A stretch of 64,000 nt of DNA, taken from positions 248,001-312,000 of the forward strand of contig NZ_PVNH01000002.1 in the NCBI RefSeq assembly GCF_003001955.1, read 5' to 3'. Numbering within the stretch: position 1 is the first letter of the stretch; every line of letters begins with the position of its first letter. The notes under the pieces were generated by a model. It made no database searches and was not told the origin of the DNA. It saw only the letters and a program-made list of their open reading frames with translations. This DNA is from Prauserella shujinwangii (GTDB lineage: Bacteria; Actinomycetota; Actinomycetes; Mycobacteriales; Pseudonocardiaceae). This document shows, one piece after another, positions 31,792 to 41,405 of the stretch. A program made the position numbers and the translations under genes.

Positions 31792-32403
31792 TCAGTGCCG
31801 CGCCCGCCGCCGCCTGACCAGGTAAACGGAGCCTGCCACGAGCACGACCAGCGCGAGCACGATCCAGCTGCCGACCCCCACCGCGTTCTCGAGCTGGCGC
31901 GCCGCCTCGCCCGCGGCCGCGCCGATCCCGATGTGCAGCGCGCACCACGCGGCCCCGCCGAGGAACGCGACGGGCAGGAACTTGCGGTACGGCAGGCGCG
32001 AGGCGCCCGCGGCGGCGGGCATGAGCGTGCGCAGCACCGGCAGGAAGATGCCGACGAACACCGCCCACGCGCCACGCCTGCGCAGCTGGTCCAGTGCGCG
32101 GTCCCACCCGTCGCCGTGCCGCCGGACGACCTTCGTGCGGCGTAGCCGCGGACCCAGCTTCCGGCCGATCAGGTAGCCGACCGAGTAACCGGCGACCGCG
32201 CACAGCGTGGTGACCAGCCACATGAGCAGGAACCGCCACGCGGAGGTGGCTGTGGTGCCGAGGATGAACAGGCCGGTCTCACCGGGCGCGACGAAGCCGA
32301 GCCCGAGCGTCGTCTCGCCGAAGACGAGCGCTCCCGCGCCCGCCAGCAGGGCCGCGGGCGGCAGCGAGCGCAGCCAGTCGAGCACATCGGACACCAGGGC
32401 CAT
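31792..32403 (-). CDS. DedA/VTT-domain membrane protein
   Basis: A 203-residue DedA protein with FVAPGETGLFILG near the N-terminus, the GYSVGYLIGR motif and FLPVLRTLMPAAAGASRLPYRKF, where the conserved Arg and Pro sit. It has about five TM segments. DedA proteins are lipid scramblase/flippase-like and support membrane homeostasis. It is convergent with recQ. Confidence 0.9.
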   Translation of the reverse strand: MALVSDVLDWLRSLPPAALLAGAGALVFGETTLGLGFVAPGETGLFILGTTATSAWRFLLMWLVTTLCAVAGYSVGYLIGRKLGPRLRRTKVVRRHGDGWDRALDQLRRRGAWAVFVGIFLPVLRTLMPAAAGASRLPYRKFLPVAFLGGAAWCALHIGIGAAAGEAARQLENAVGVGSWIVLALVVLVAGSVYLVRRRRARH

Positions 32404-32789
32404 AGCTCACCTTTCGGTCGACGCCGGGGTCGGCGGCATTCATTCCATCGTGCCAATTCAGATGGTTGCGGTCAATTACAGAACGTATTTTTCACGACAC
32501 CGGGGCAGGTGGTTTGAAAAGGGAATCCAGCGGGGAACGGTGCGGACTCTCGGTGCGCCGTCCCGAACCGCGACCGATCCGGACATTCCGCTTTCTTCCT
32601 GTACACAACCCCACTCCAGCGATCCGCTCACGGCAGGCGGCGCGAACCAATCCCCGACTCGGGTGACCGTCAACGCGCGATGCGCGCATTCGCCGGGACG
32701 GCTTTTCCGTTGCTAGCTTTTGATTCGTCGGCGGACACGGACTCCGCCGCCAAAACAAACCGGAACCGACGCTCGATTGGAAAGACATC
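32404..32789. other. intergenic, 386 bases
   Basis: No gene is supported. The right part is comparatively AT-rich and should carry the promoter of the secreted protein (a TAGCTT-like box near 32714). No RNA gene was recognised. Confidence 0.5.
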
Positions 32790-33113
32790 GTGCTCAAGAA
32801 AGCCGCTTTCGTTGCCGCAGCTTCCGCCGGAGTGCTCATGATCGGTTCGCCGGCCTTCGCGGGTGGTGGCCACCACGACGGCGACAAGTGGGGCCATGGC
32901 GGCCACCCCGGCACCGGTCAGATCGGGCTGGTCAACGTGAACGACGTCCTCAACGACAACAACGTCGGCGTGTGCGACAACAAGGTGAACGTGCTCGGCG
33001 TGCAGGCCACGGACGCCCTCAACGGCATCGGCCTGCCGCTGCTGTCCCCTGGCGCTCCGACGTCGGCGGCCAACAAGGCACCGGACGTGTGTGTCGTCGA
33101 ATCCGGGCACTGA
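32790..33113 (+). CDS. small secreted Gly/His/Asn-rich surface protein
   Basis: A 107-residue exported protein. The signal peptide covers 1-24 (AAFVAAASAGVLMIG, cleavage after PAFA). The mature protein starts with a His/Gly-rich stretch (GGGHHDGDKWGHGGH), then QIGLVNVNDVLND, NNVGVCDNKVNVLGVQ and a second cysteine near the end (PDVCVVESG), allowing one disulfide. Composition and size recall chaplin/rodlin-like coat proteins of filamentous actinomycetes, but no chaplin domain is present. GGAAAG precedes the GTG. Confidence 0.75.
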   Translation: MLKKAAFVAAASAGVLMIGSPAFAGGGHHDGDKWGHGGHPGTGQIGLVNVNDVLNDNNVGVCDNKVNVLGVQATDALNGIGLPLLSPGAPTSAANKAPDVCVVESGH

Positions 33114-33130
33114 GCGATCCGGGCGACGAA

Positions 33131-33166
33131 AGCGGGTGGGGCACCCTTCCGGGCGCCCCACCCGCT
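33131..33166 (+). terminator. intrinsic terminator after the secreted-protein gene
   Basis: A 12-bp perfect stem (33131-33142 with 33155-33166) is followed by TTTC and begins 17 bases after the stop codon of the secreted protein. Confidence 0.85.
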
Positions 33167-33279
33167 TTCTCAGCGGCCACCGGATGCGATCCGGTTCGGC
33201 CCGGTATCCAGTTCGTCCCTCGCTGAGCGATCAACGAGCGGTCGCAGGCCACGAGATCTCGCAGGCGATCCGCGCCTGG

Positions 33280-33675
33280 TCACGCGACCGCGGTTCCCTC
33301 GAGTTCGACCATCTGGCCGGGGATCGCCAGCCGGGTCACCCCGAGCATCGTGGTGGCTGGTGCCACCCCCGCGGCGCCCAACCGCGATGCCAGCACACCG
33401 TAGTGCGGGAACAGCAGGTCGATGTCGGTGGTGTAGACGTTGAGCCGGACGAGGTTCGCCAGCGACATGCCGGCCTCGCCGAGCACGGCCTCCAGGTTGT
33501 CGAGGCTCAGCTCCAGCTGTGCGGCCATGTCGCCGTCATGCCGGGGCTCCCCCTCGCCGCTCATCGCGGTCTGTCCGGAGCAGTACAGGGTACGGGTGTG
33601 CCCGGCGACGAGCTCCCCCTGGTTGAATCCCCTCTCCACCGACCACGTCACCGGGTTGACTGCCGTTCGTTCCAT
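33280..33675 (-). CDS. RidA-family (YjgF) protein
   Basis: A 131-residue RidA-like protein with TLYCSGQTAM near the N-terminus, a helix AAQLELSLDNLEAVLGEAG and the C-terminal PGQMVELEGTAVA. The family hydrolyses reactive enamines or acts in catabolic deaminations; the Arg of true RidA (near PATR) is not evident (PATTMLG), so function may differ. ATG 33675 was chosen because the fold begins there; an in-frame ATG at 33738 would add 21 untypical residues. It is divergent from a WYL regulator. Confidence 0.8.
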   Translation of the reverse strand: MERTAVNPVTWSVERGFNQGELVAGHTRTLYCSGQTAMSGEGEPRHDGDMAAQLELSLDNLEAVLGEAGMSLANLVRLNVYTTDIDLLFPHYGVLASRLGAAGVAPATTMLGVTRLAIPGQMVELEGTAVA

Positions 33676-33811
33676 CGCCACATCAGGTCCATTCGATTCG
33701 TTGACGGTGCGTACGCCCGTCGGCTCGGTAGTCGTCATCTCTGACGGCGTGCCGACGAGCCTCGCGACGAATCACGACATCCTCGGTCATGTATTCGGAT
33801 AAGGTTCCCGA

Positions 33812-34786
33812 ATGCGCGCAGACCGGTTGGTCTCGCTGGTGCTGCTGCTGCGTCAGCGCGGTCGGCTGACCGCGGACGCGCTGGCCCGCGAGCTGGAGGT
33901 GTCGACCCGTACCGTGCTGCGCGACATCGAGGCGTTGTCCGCGGCAGGCGTCCCGGTCTACGCCGAACGCGGCCGCCACGGCGGGTTCGCGTTGTTGCCC
34001 GGTTTCCGGACCGAGCTCACCGGACTGAACCACGACGAGGCGCTTGCCTTGCTGACCGCCGGATCGGGGCGCGGCGAGCAGGTGTTCGGCCTCGGCTCGG
34101 CGCTGGCGTCGGCCATGCGCAAGGTGGTTGACGCGCTGCCCGAGAGTCACCGGGCCACCGTGCGTGACGCGGCTCAGCGAATCCTCGTCGAGCCGGAGAC
34201 CGACCTGCTCTCCCGCCGACTGGTCACCGAAGAGGTCCCCGGCACGACGATGACCGAGATCCGGCGCGCGGTGCTCGGCGGACACCGGCTGCGCATCCAC
34301 TACGCGGCCACGGGCCAGCGGCCACAGTGGCGCACGGTGGACCCGATCGGACTGGTCACCGTACGCGACCGGGGATACCTGCTGGCCACGAGATCCGGCG
34401 CGGACCGCACCTACCGGCTGTCGCGGGTCTCGGCCGCCGAGGGACTCCCCGAACCGGCACAGCGACCGCACCAGGTCGACCTGGACCGGATATGGCGGGA
34501 ACGCTGCGCGCGGTTTCTGTCCAGCGACCACGTCGCCACGCTGATCCGGGTGAACCCGGAGCGGCGGGAGGAGCTGCTGGGCACCGCGGTCGCCGTCCGC
34601 GCCGCGGAACCCGACACGGCCGGCTGGCTGCGGCTCGAGGCGACGTTCCAAGACCTCCGACACGCCGAGTGGGCGCTGTGGCAGCTCGGCACGGATGCGG
34701 AAGCCTTGAGCCCGGAGCCGCTGCGCACCGCGCTGCGTGACCGCGCCACCGCGATCGCCACCCGCTACGGAAACGCTCGTGCGTGA
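33812..34786 (+). CDS. WYL-domain transcriptional regulator (YafY/DeoR-like)
   Basis: A 324-residue regulator with an N-terminal HTH_11 winged helix (RLVSLVLLLRQRGRLTADALAREL, TVLRDIEAL) and a central WYL-type domain (LRIHYAAT..., DPIGLVTVRDRGYLLA), where the Trp-Tyr-Leu signature is relaxed to GYLLA. WYL domains bind nucleic-acid or small ligands. A TAAGGT box six bases before the ATG indicates a leaderless message. It likely controls the divergent RidA gene. Confidence 0.9.
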   Translation: MRADRLVSLVLLLRQRGRLTADALARELEVSTRTVLRDIEALSAAGVPVYAERGRHGGFALLPGFRTELTGLNHDEALALLTAGSGRGEQVFGLGSALASAMRKVVDALPESHRATVRDAAQRILVEPETDLLSRRLVTEEVPGTTMTEIRRAVLGGHRLRIHYAATGQRPQWRTVDPIGLVTVRDRGYLLATRSGADRTYRLSRVSAAEGLPEPAQRPHQVDLDRIWRERCARFLSSDHVATLIRVNPERREELLGTAVAVRAAEPDTAGWLRLEATFQDLRHAEWALWQLGTDAEALSPEPLRTALRDRATAIATRYGNARA

Positions 34787-34863
34787 GAAACGTTGTCAGG
34801 CCCGGCCGTCGCCCGGCCACCACCCCTGATCGAGGCGGTTCGCGCCGCCGCGTCGCGGTCCGC

Positions 34864-35364
34864 TCACGCGAGGTACTGCGCGGTCGTGCCGGCGAGGGGC
34901 ATCGGGTCGAGGCCGAGCTTGCGGTGATCCCACGACCGGACCCGCTCCGGCTCGACGCGCACCACGACCCGCTTCCGCATCATGAACTCGACCATGGGCT
35001 TGACCTCGTCGGTGTAGGGGCCGTTGTAGCGCTCCCACACGCTGACCCCGACGCGCCAGACGTCGTCGGGGTCCTCGCTGATCACCCCGCGCCCCTCGAT
35101 CGAGACGCCACGCAGCTCGTCGTAGGTGCGGCCGTCCTCGATGAGGCAGGTCAGCCGGTCGTCGCGGCGCAGGTTCCGCACCTTCTGCGACTTGGCCTTG
35201 GTCTCGAACCAGATCAGCCCGTCCACCACGGCGTACCACATGGCGACGGAGTGCGGGAACCCGCGCGGACCGAGCGTCGACAGGGTCGCCGTGCGGCTGC
35301 GCTCGACGAACGAGGCGATCTCCTCATCGGTCATCCGGATCTGCGCCCGCTGGTTCACTCCCAC
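34864..35364 (-). CDS. PNPOx-like F420/FMN-binding protein
   Basis: A 166-residue split-barrel protein ([53 protein letters not shown]). It is of the F420-dependent or FMN-binding PNPOx class common in actinobacteria. The GTG at 35364 has GAGGAG upstream and lies inside the end of cysQ (41-base overlap), so it is probably the last gene of the cys operon, but no role in sulfur metabolism is evident. Confidence 0.85.
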   Translation of the reverse strand: MGVNQRAQIRMTDEEIASFVERSRTATLSTLGPRGFPHSVAMWYAVVDGLIWFETKAKSQKVRNLRRDDRLTCLIEDGRTYDELRGVSIEGRGVISEDPDDVWRVGVSVWERYNGPYTDEVKPMVEFMMRKRVVVRVEPERVRSWDHRKLGLDPMPLAGTTAQYLA

Positions 35365-36124
35365 TGCGGCTCCTCTCGGTCGCGATCGCGGCGAGCAGCT
35401 TTTCGGCCAGCTCCGGCCCGCAGATCAGCAGGTCGGGCAGGTACGGGTGCGGCTCGTTGTAGCGCAGCGGGGAGCCGTCGACGCGGGAGGCGTGCAGGCC
35501 CGCGGCCAGCACGACGCCGACCGGCGCGGCGGAGTCCCATTCGTACTGGCCACCCGCGTGCAGGTACGCGTCGGCCTCCCCGCGCAGAACCGCCATGGCC
35601 TTGGCCCCGGCCGACCCCATGGGCACCAGCTCGGCGCCGACGGCTTCGGCCACCGGCGCCGCGAAGCCGGGCGGCCGGGTGTCGCTCACGACGACGCGGG
35701 GCCGCCCCGTGCGCGCGGGCGGCGGCGTGACGTCGTCGGAGGCGTACACGGCCTGGCGGGACGGCTGCGCGACCGCGGCCGCGGTGATGCCGGTGACCCC
35801 CCGGCCGCGCTCCCACAGCGCGACGTGCACCGCCCAGTCGTGCCTGCCGGGCATGCCGTACTCGCGGGTGCCGTCGAGCGGGTCGACGATCCACACCCGG
35901 TCGGCGTCGAGGCGGGCCCGGTCGTCGGCCGACTCCTCGGACAGCACGGCGTCCCCCGGCCGCTCCCGCGCGAGCCGGTCGAGCAGCAGCGCGTTGGACT
36001 CGGCGTCACCCCGCCTGCCGAGCGCCCGGGGATCACCGTTCGGGCCGTCCTCGGCCCGGATGCGCAGCAGCAGTTGCCCGGCCTCGTCGGCGAGCCGGGC
36101 GGCGAGTCGCGTGTCTGTGGTCAC
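35324..36124 (-). CDS. cysQ: 3'(2'),5'-bisphosphate nucleotidase CysQ
   Basis: A 266-residue inositol-monophosphatase-superfamily enzyme. Metal-binding motifs are [19 protein letters not shown] and the C-terminal [15 protein letters not shown]. With cysD/cysNC next to it, the likely role is hydrolysing PAP (and PAPS) to control sulfate activation, as in mycobacterial CysQ. The GTG overlaps the cysNC stop as GTGA. Confidence 0.92.
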   Translation of the reverse strand: MTTDTRLAARLADEAGQLLLRIRAEDGPNGDPRALGRRGDAESNALLLDRLARERPGDAVLSEESADDRARLDADRVWIVDPLDGTREYGMPGRHDWAVHVALWERGRGVTGITAAAVAQPSRQAVYASDDVTPPPARTGRPRVVVSDTRPPGFAAPVAEAVGAELVPMGSAGAKAMAVLRGEADAYLHAGGQYEWDSAAPVGVVLAAGLHASRVDGSPLRYNEPHPYLPDLLICGPELAEKLLAAIATERSRSGSEPAGADPDDR

Positions 36125-37932
36125 CGGTCCAGGAAAGCAAGGATCTCGGAGACCATCGCGGCGGGGTCGCTCTCCGCGGGCCGCAGCACCACGTCCGGCG
36201 AGGACGGCGCCTCGTACGGGTCGTCGATCCCGGTGAAGCCGGTGATCTCGCCACGCCGGGCACGGGCGTAGAGGCCCTTGGGGTCACGGCTCTCGCACAG
36301 CTCCAGCGGGGTGTCCACGAAGACCTCGACGAACGGCAGCCCGGCGTCGGCGTGCGCCGCGCGCACGCGGTCGCGGTCGGCCCGGTAGGGGCTGATCAGC
36401 GACACGATCGCGATCACGCCGGAGTCCGCGAACAGGCGGGCGACCTCGCCCGTGCGCCGCACGTTCTCCGCCCGGTCGGCCGAGCTGAAACCGAGGTCGG
36501 AGTTGAGTCCGTGCCGCAGGTTGTCCCCGTCGAGCAGGTACGCCGGCCTGCCCTCGGCCACCAGCCTGCGTTCCAGTTCGGCGGCGATCGTCGACTTGCC
36601 GGAGGCGGACAGCCCGGTGATCCACACGGTGGCGCCCTCGGTGGCGCGCTGCTCCCTGGTGACCGACGTGCGGTGCCAGACCACGTTGGTGGCGGGCCGG
36701 TGCGCGCCGGTGATCATGCCCGCCGCGACGGTGTGGCCGCTGGCCTCGTCGACGAGGATGAAGCTGCCGGTGTGCCGGTTGCGCTTGTACGGGTCGAACA
36801 GCAGCGGCTCGTGGGTGCGCAGCCGGATGCGGCCGATCTCGTTGAGCGTCAGCGCCGCGGCGTTCTCGTCGCGGTGCAGGGTGTTGACATCGAGCCGGTA
36901 GTCCAGCTCGGACACCTGCGCCTTGACCGATCGGGTGGTGTGCTGCACCAGGTACCGCGAGCCGGGGGTCAGCGTGCCGGTCTCGCTGAACCAGCACACC
37001 ATCGCGTCGACGTCCGAAGCGATGTGCGGCCGGTTGCCGGGACGGCACAGCACGTCGCCGCGTGCGACGTCGAGCTCGTCGGCGAGCTGCACGGTGACGG
37101 CCTGCGGGGGGAACGCCTCGGCCAGCTCGGTGCCGCCGGGTCCCCAGATGGCCCTGACCGTGGTGGTGAAGCCGGACGGCAGCACGGTCACCTCGTCGCC
37201 CGGCTTGAACACGCCGCCCGCGACCGATCCCGCGTACCCGCGGAAGTCCCGCTCACCCTGGCTGCGGATGACGTACTGCACCGGCAGCCGCGCGTCGATG
37301 AGGTTGCGGTCGGAGGCGATGTGCACCTCCTCCAGGTGGTGCAGCAGCGACGTGCCCTCGTACCACGGCATGTTGGCGCTGCGGTGGACGATGTTGTCCC
37401 CGTGCAGCGCGGAGATCGGGACGAACGTCAGGTCCGGCACGTCCAGCTTCATCGCGAACTGCCGGAACTCCTCGCGGATCTCGTCGAACCGCTCCTGCGA
37501 CCAGTCGACGAGGTCCATCTTGTTCACGCAGAGCACGAGGTGCGGGATGCCGAGGAGGCTGGCCAGGAAGGCGTGCCTGCGCGACTGTTCGAGCACGCCC
37601 TTGCGCGCGTCGATGAGCACCAGCGCGAGGTCCGACGTGGACGCGCCGGTGACCATGTTGCGCGTGTACTGCACGTGGCCGGGCGTGTCCGCGATGATGA
37701 ACTTGCGCCGGGGCGTGGCGAAGTAGCGGTGCGCGACGTCGATCGTGATGCCCTGCTCGCGCTCGGCACGCAGACCGTCGGTGAGCAGCGCGAGGTCGGG
37801 CGCCGCACCGCGCTCGATGGCCGCGAGGTGGTCGGTGAACAGCGACTTCGAGTCGTAGAGCAACCTGCCGATGAGCGTGGACTTGCCGTCGTCGACGCTT
37901 CCGGCGGTGGCCAGCCGCAACAGTTGGGGCAC
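36121..37932 (-). CDS. cysNC: bifunctional sulfate adenylyltransferase subunit 1/adenylylsulfate kinase CysNC
   Basis: A 603-residue fusion. Residues 1-430 are the CysN GTPase (G1 [10 protein letters not shown]3 DTPGH, G4 NKMD) that drives ATP sulfurylase. Residues 435-603 are an APS kinase with P-loop GLSASGKST, which phosphorylates APS to PAPS. The GTG start shares one base with the cysD stop (TAGTG). It is the same arrangement as mycobacterial CysD-CysNC. The product PAPS is the donor for the sulfotransferase at 41760. Confidence 0.95.
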   Translation of the reverse strand: MPQLLRLATAGSVDDGKSTLIGRLLYDSKSLFTDHLAAIERGAAPDLALLTDGLRAEREQGITIDVAHRYFATPRRKFIIADTPGHVQYTRNMVTGASTSDLALVLIDARKGVLEQSRRHAFLASLLGIPHLVLCVNKMDLVDWSQERFDEIREEFRQFAMKLDVPDLTFVPISALHGDNIVHRSANMPWYEGTSLLHHLEEVHIASDRNLIDARLPVQYVIRSQGERDFRGYAGSVAGGVFKPGDEVTVLPSGFTTTVRAIWGPGGTELAEAFPPQAVTVQLADELDVARGDVLCRPGNRPHIASDVDAMVCWFSETGTLTPGSRYLVQHTTRSVKAQVSELDYRLDVNTLHRDENAAALTLNEIGRIRLRTHEPLLFDPYKRNRHTGSFILVDEASGHTVAAGMITGAHRPATNVVWHRTSVTREQRATEGATVWITGLSASGKSTIAAELERRLVAEGRPAYLLDGDNLRHGLNSDLGFSSADRAENVRRTGEVARLFADSGVIAIVSLISPYRADRDRVRAAHADAGLPFVEVFVDTPLELCESRDPKGLYARARRGEITGFTGIDDPYEAPSSPDVVLRPAESDPAAMVSEILAFLDR

Positions 37933-38843
37933 TAGAAATACCCTTCTCGCTTACGGTCTTCCATGCCGGACTCGGAGATCCGGTCGTCCGCGCGCGTCGC
38001 GCCCCGCTCGGACACGCGCGTGGCGGCCACCTCGGCGACCACCTCGGCGGGGCTGGCCGCCGTCGACTCGACGCAGCCGGTGCAGGTGGCGTCGCCGACC
38101 GTACGGAACCTGACCTGCGCCTCGTACGGCTCCTCGCCGTCGAGCAGCGTCAGGTGCCGGGTGTGCGCGAGCAGCATCCCGTCGCGCTGCACGACCTCGC
38201 GGCGGTGCGCGTAGTAGATCGGCGGCAGCTCGATGTTCTCGTTCAGCACGTATTCCCACACGTCCAGCTCGGTCCAGTTGGACAGCGGGAAGACCCGGAT
38301 GTGCTCGCCCTTGCGGCAGCGCCCGTTGTAGATGTTCCACAGCTCGGGCCGCTGCCTGCGCGGATCCCAGCGGCCGAACTCGTCGCGGAAGCTGAACACG
38401 CGCTCCTTGGCGCGGGCCTTCTCCTCGTCGCGCCGGGCCCCGCCGAACACGGCGTCGAACGAGTTCTCGTTGATCGCGCGCAGCAGCGTGGTGGTCTGCA
38501 GCCGGTTACGACTCGCTCGAGGGCCGGTCTCCTCGACCACCCGGCCTGCGTCGATGTCGTCCTGCACGCTCGCCACCAGCAGCCGGACACCGAGTTCCTC
38601 GGCCACCCGGTCACGGAAGGAGATGACCTCGTCGAAGTTGTGCCCGGTGTCGATGTGCAGGACCGGGAACGGCAGCGGCGCTGGCCAGAAGGCGCGGACC
38701 GCGAGATGCAGCATGAGCACGGAGTCCTTGCCCGCCGAGAACAGCAGGACAGGACGCTCGAAGGTCGCGGCCACCTCACGGAAGACGTGCACGGCCTCGG
38801 CCTCGAGTGCGCGGAGATGAGTCAGCTCGTACGTGGCGTCCAC
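37932..38843 (-). CDS. cysD: sulfate adenylyltransferase subunit 2 CysD
   Basis: A 303-residue PP-loop ATP pyrophosphatase (LLFSAGKDSVLMLHL) that makes APS from ATP and sulfate with CysN. The C-terminal GDATCTGCVES and the KREGYF end are typical. The GTG at 38843 has TAGTCT seven bases upstream, so the message is probably leaderless. That -10 box overlaps a KstR-like dyad (38855-38868) shared with the divergent SnoaL-like gene. Confidence 0.95.
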   Translation of the reverse strand: MDATYELTHLRALEAEAVHVFREVAATFERPVLLFSAGKDSVLMLHLAVRAFWPAPLPFPVLHIDTGHNFDEVISFRDRVAEELGVRLLVASVQDDIDAGRVVEETGPRASRNRLQTTTLLRAINENSFDAVFGGARRDEEKARAKERVFSFRDEFGRWDPRRQRPELWNIYNGRCRKGEHIRVFPLSNWTELDVWEYVLNENIELPPIYYAHRREVVQRDGMLLAHTRHLTLLDGEEPYEAQVRFRTVGDATCTGCVESTAASPAEVVAEVAATRVSERGATRADDRISESGMEDRKREGYF

Positions 38844-38854
38844 CCACCGAAGAC

Positions 38855-38868
38855 TAGAACAGGTTCTT
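38855..38868. promoter_or_regulatory. KstR-like operator (one mismatch)
   Basis: TAGAAC-AG-GTTCTT fits the KstR consensus TNNAACNNGTTNNA except for the last base. It overlaps the cysD -10 box by two bases on one side and the TTGAAA -35-like hexamer (38867-38872) of the SnoaL-like gene on the other. Confidence 0.6.
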
Positions 38869-38903
38869 GAAAACGGTCACACAACGGCGCAAGCTTACCT
38901 GGC

Positions 38904-39416
38904 ATGGAAATCGCCGCCATCGAGGCCATCCGGACCGTCGAGGACATCAAACGAGTCAAGTACCGCTACCTGCGCTGTGTCGACCTCAAGCAGTGGGACG
39001 AACTGGCCGGCACGCTCGCGCCGGACGCCACCGCCGACTACGGGACCCCCACCTATGGCGAGCCGCTGCGGCTGTCCGGCCGCGACGAGATCGTGGGCTT
39101 CCTGCGGGACAAGCTGGGGCCGGAGATCATCACCGTGCACCAGGCGGGCCAGCCCGAGATCGACGTCGAGGGCGACACCGCCACCGGCACGTGGTGCTTC
39201 GAGGACACGGTGATCGCCACCGAGCACCGTGTCCTGATCAAGGGCGCGGCCTTCTACGAGGACCGCTACGTCCGCGGATCGGACGGGCGGTGGCGGATCG
39301 GGCACACCGGATACGTCCGGACGTACGAGGCGATGCTCTCGCTGGACGACGTGCCGAGCTTCCGGCTCACCGCCAACCGCTGGGCGGCGCGGGACGCTCC
39401 GTTGACCGGCGGGTAG
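38904..39416 (+). CDS. SnoaL-like (NTF2-fold) protein
   Basis: A 170-residue SnoaL_4-type protein: EDIKRVKYRYLRCVDLKQWDEL (positions 14-35), LAPDATADYG, then GTWCFEDTV and GAAFYEDRYVR. NTF2-fold proteins include ketosteroid isomerases and dehydratases; whether it is an enzyme here is unknown. It lies between two KstR-like dyads, and its TAG stop is part of the second. Confidence 0.85.
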   Translation: MEIAAIEAIRTVEDIKRVKYRYLRCVDLKQWDELAGTLAPDATADYGTPTYGEPLRLSGRDEIVGFLRDKLGPEIITVHQAGQPEIDVEGDTATGTWCFEDTVIATEHRVLIKGAAFYEDRYVRGSDGRWRIGHTGYVRTYEAMLSLDDVPSFRLTANRWAARDAPLTGG

Positions 39417-39427
39417 AACACGTTCTA
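39414..39427 (+). promoter_or_regulatory. KstR-like operator, perfect palindrome
   Basis: TAGAAC-AC-GTTCTA is a perfect palindrome that fully matches TNNAACNNGTTNNA. It overlaps the TAGTCT -10 box (39426-39431) of the leaderless GTG at 39438, so bound repressor would block transcription of the DUF1214-SDR-sulfotransferase genes. Confidence 0.8.
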
Positions 39428-39437
39428 GTCTGGCTCG

Positions 39438-40607
39438 GTGCTGACACAGGCGTTCGCGGACGCGGTGGTCGAGGCGGAGAAGGTCATCGCCGAGGCCCCG
39501 CACATCCGGACCGAGCAGGACCTCGTCGAGGGCTACGACTACCTGGCCGGCAGCATCCGTGCCGCACTGCAGCTGGCCTGGGCCTACGAGCGCGACTTCC
39601 CGTACTTCGTCCGCTCCACCGGGCCGTACACGAAGATGGGGCTGGACAACCCCGACGCGCTGTACTTTCACTCCTACCTGCGGGATGACGCCGAGTACGT
39701 CGTCACCGGCGAACGCGGGACCACCAGGGACCTGAGCTTCCAGGTGCTGAACGGGGACTACTCCCCCGTCGACGTGCCGGACAGCCTGGCCGCGTTCGAC
39801 GACCGCGAGATCGAGATCGCCGACGACGGCTCCTTCGAGCTGCGGTTCGGCCCGGACCGGGACGGGGGCGGGCCGAACCGCTTCGTCCTGGGCGAGGGCT
39901 CGGCGATGCTGGTGGTGCGCGAGGTGTTCAGCGACTGGACCCGCGAGCGGCCCGGCATGATCCGCATCCGGCGCGCCGACCACGCCGGTGCCGCCCCGCC
40001 GCCGAAGGACCGCGGCACGCTGGAGAAGCGCTACGGCGTCGCCGGGAAGATCCTGCTCAGCAGGCTGCGCACGTTCCTCGCGTTCCCGGAGTGGTTCTAC
40101 CTGAAGCTGCCGGTGAACACGATGACCGAGCCGAGACCGACACCGGGCGGGCTGGCCACGCAGTTCTCCTCGGCCGGGCACTACGACCTCGCCGACGACC
40201 AGGCCATGATCGTCACCGTGCCCGCCTCCGACGCGCCGTACCAGGGCATCCAGCTCGGCAGCATGTGGTACGTCTCGCTCGACTACGTCAACCACCAGAC
40301 GAGCCTCACCGCCGACCAGGCCAGGATCGACCCGGACGGCCGGATGCGGTTCGTCATCAGCGAACGCGACCCCGGCGTCGCGAACTGGCTGGAGCGCACC
40401 GGGCACTCCCGTGGGTACGTGCAGATCCGCTGGCAGCGGCTGTCCCGGGAGCTGACCGCCGAGGACGGGCCCACGGTGGAGATCGTGCCGGTGGACGAGC
40501 TGCCCGGCCGGCTGCCCTACTACGAGCGGGCCAGGGTGACCCCGGCCGAATGGGCCGAGCGGATCGCCCTGCGCCAGGACGCCGTCGCGGCGAGGATGCT
40601 CGGCTGA
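39438..40607 (+). CDS. DUF1214-like protein, Rv3531c-type
   Basis: A 389-residue protein without catalytic motifs I can name. It has an N-terminal helical part (LTQAFADAVVEAEKV) and beta-rich C-terminal region (FQVLNGDYSPVDVP, YQGIQLGSMWYVSLDYVNHQ). The fold and the following SDR and sulfotransferase genes resemble, from memory, the Rv3531c-Rv3530c-Rv3529c set of mycobacterial sterol-catabolic regions. The GTG at 39438 is leaderless (TAGTCT six bases upstream). It overlaps the SDR start by one base (TGATG). Confidence 0.7.
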   Translation: MLTQAFADAVVEAEKVIAEAPHIRTEQDLVEGYDYLAGSIRAALQLAWAYERDFPYFVRSTGPYTKMGLDNPDALYFHSYLRDDAEYVVTGERGTTRDLSFQVLNGDYSPVDVPDSLAAFDDREIEIADDGSFELRFGPDRDGGGPNRFVLGEGSAMLVVREVFSDWTRERPGMIRIRRADHAGAAPPPKDRGTLEKRYGVAGKILLSRLRTFLAFPEWFYLKLPVNTMTEPRPTPGGLATQFSSAGHYDLADDQAMIVTVPASDAPYQGIQLGSMWYVSLDYVNHQTSLTADQARIDPDGRMRFVISERDPGVANWLERTGHSRGYVQIRWQRLSRELTAEDGPTVEIVPVDELPGRLPYYERARVTPAEWAERIALRQDAVAARMLG

Positions 40608-41392
40608 TGCCGCTCGAAGGGCTCGACGGGAAGGTCGTCGTGGTCTCCGGCGTCGGCCCGGGGCTGGGGCAGGCGATCGCGGTGCGCTCGGCACGGGCGG
40701 GAGCGGACGTGGTGCTCGCCGCGCGGACCGAGGCGCGGCTGGACGAGGTGGCCGAGCAGGTGACCCGGCTCGGCCGCAAGGCGGTGCCGGTGCCGACCGA
40801 CATCAGGGACGACGAGGCCGCGCGGCGGCTCGTGGACACCGCGCTCGGCACCTTCGGCCGCGTCGACGCCCTCGTGCACAACGCGTTCGCCGTGCCGCCG
40901 ATCACCGACCTGCTCGACGTGGACCTCGACCAGGTGCGGAAGGGTTTCGAGACCAACGTGCTCGCCGCGCTGCGGCTGACCCGGCTGTTCACGCCGGGCC
41001 TCGAGCAGAGCCGCGGCTCGGTCGTGATGATCAACTCGGCCGTGCTGCGCCACTCCCGGCGCACGTTCGGCGCGTACAAGATGGCAAAGGCGAGCCTGCT
41101 GGCGCTGGCACAGAGTCTCGCGACCGAGCTCGGGCCGCGCGGCATCCGCGTCAACTCGGTCGCCCCGGGCTACATCTGGGCGGACTCGCTCCAGTGGTAC
41201 TTCGAGTACCTGGCCGGGCAGCGCGGCGTCGATCCGCAACAGGTCTACGACGAGACGGCCGCCACGATCGACCTGCGGAAGCTGCCGGAACCGGACGAGA
41301 TCGCCGACGCCGTCGTGTTCCTCGCCTCCGGCCTCGCCAGGGCCGTCACCGGGCAGTGCCTCGACGTCAACGGCGGCGAGTACCACCACTGA
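40607..41392 (+). CDS. short-chain dehydrogenase/reductase (Rv3530c-like)
   Basis: A 261-residue classical SDR: SGVGPGLGQAIA coenzyme motif (variant of TGxxxGIG), HNAF replacing NNAG, and active-site Ser plus YKMAK (Tyr, Lys). It probably oxidises or reduces a steroid-type or other bulky alcohol, judged from the KstR-like operator upstream and the synteny. It is co-transcribed with the DUF1214 gene. Confidence 0.88.
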   Translation: MPLEGLDGKVVVVSGVGPGLGQAIAVRSARAGADVVLAARTEARLDEVAEQVTRLGRKAVPVPTDIRDDEAARRLVDTALGTFGRVDALVHNAFAVPPITDLLDVDLDQVRKGFETNVLAALRLTRLFTPGLEQSRGSVVMINSAVLRHSRRTFGAYKMAKASLLALAQSLATELGPRGIRVNSVAPGYIWADSLQWYFEYLAGQRGVDPQQVYDETAATIDLRKLPEPDEIADAVVFLASGLARAVTGQCLDVNGGEYHH

Positions 41393-41405
41393 AAGGGAGT
41401 TCCCC

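Noticed and set aside
32790-33113. Chaplin or rodlin identity
   Set aside because: Composition and export fit, but no chaplin domain and no convincing rodlin alignment could be made by eye.
35126-37935. Long plus-strand frames across the cys operon
   Set aside because: They are antisense to cysQ and cysNC, both of which carry full catalytic motifs.
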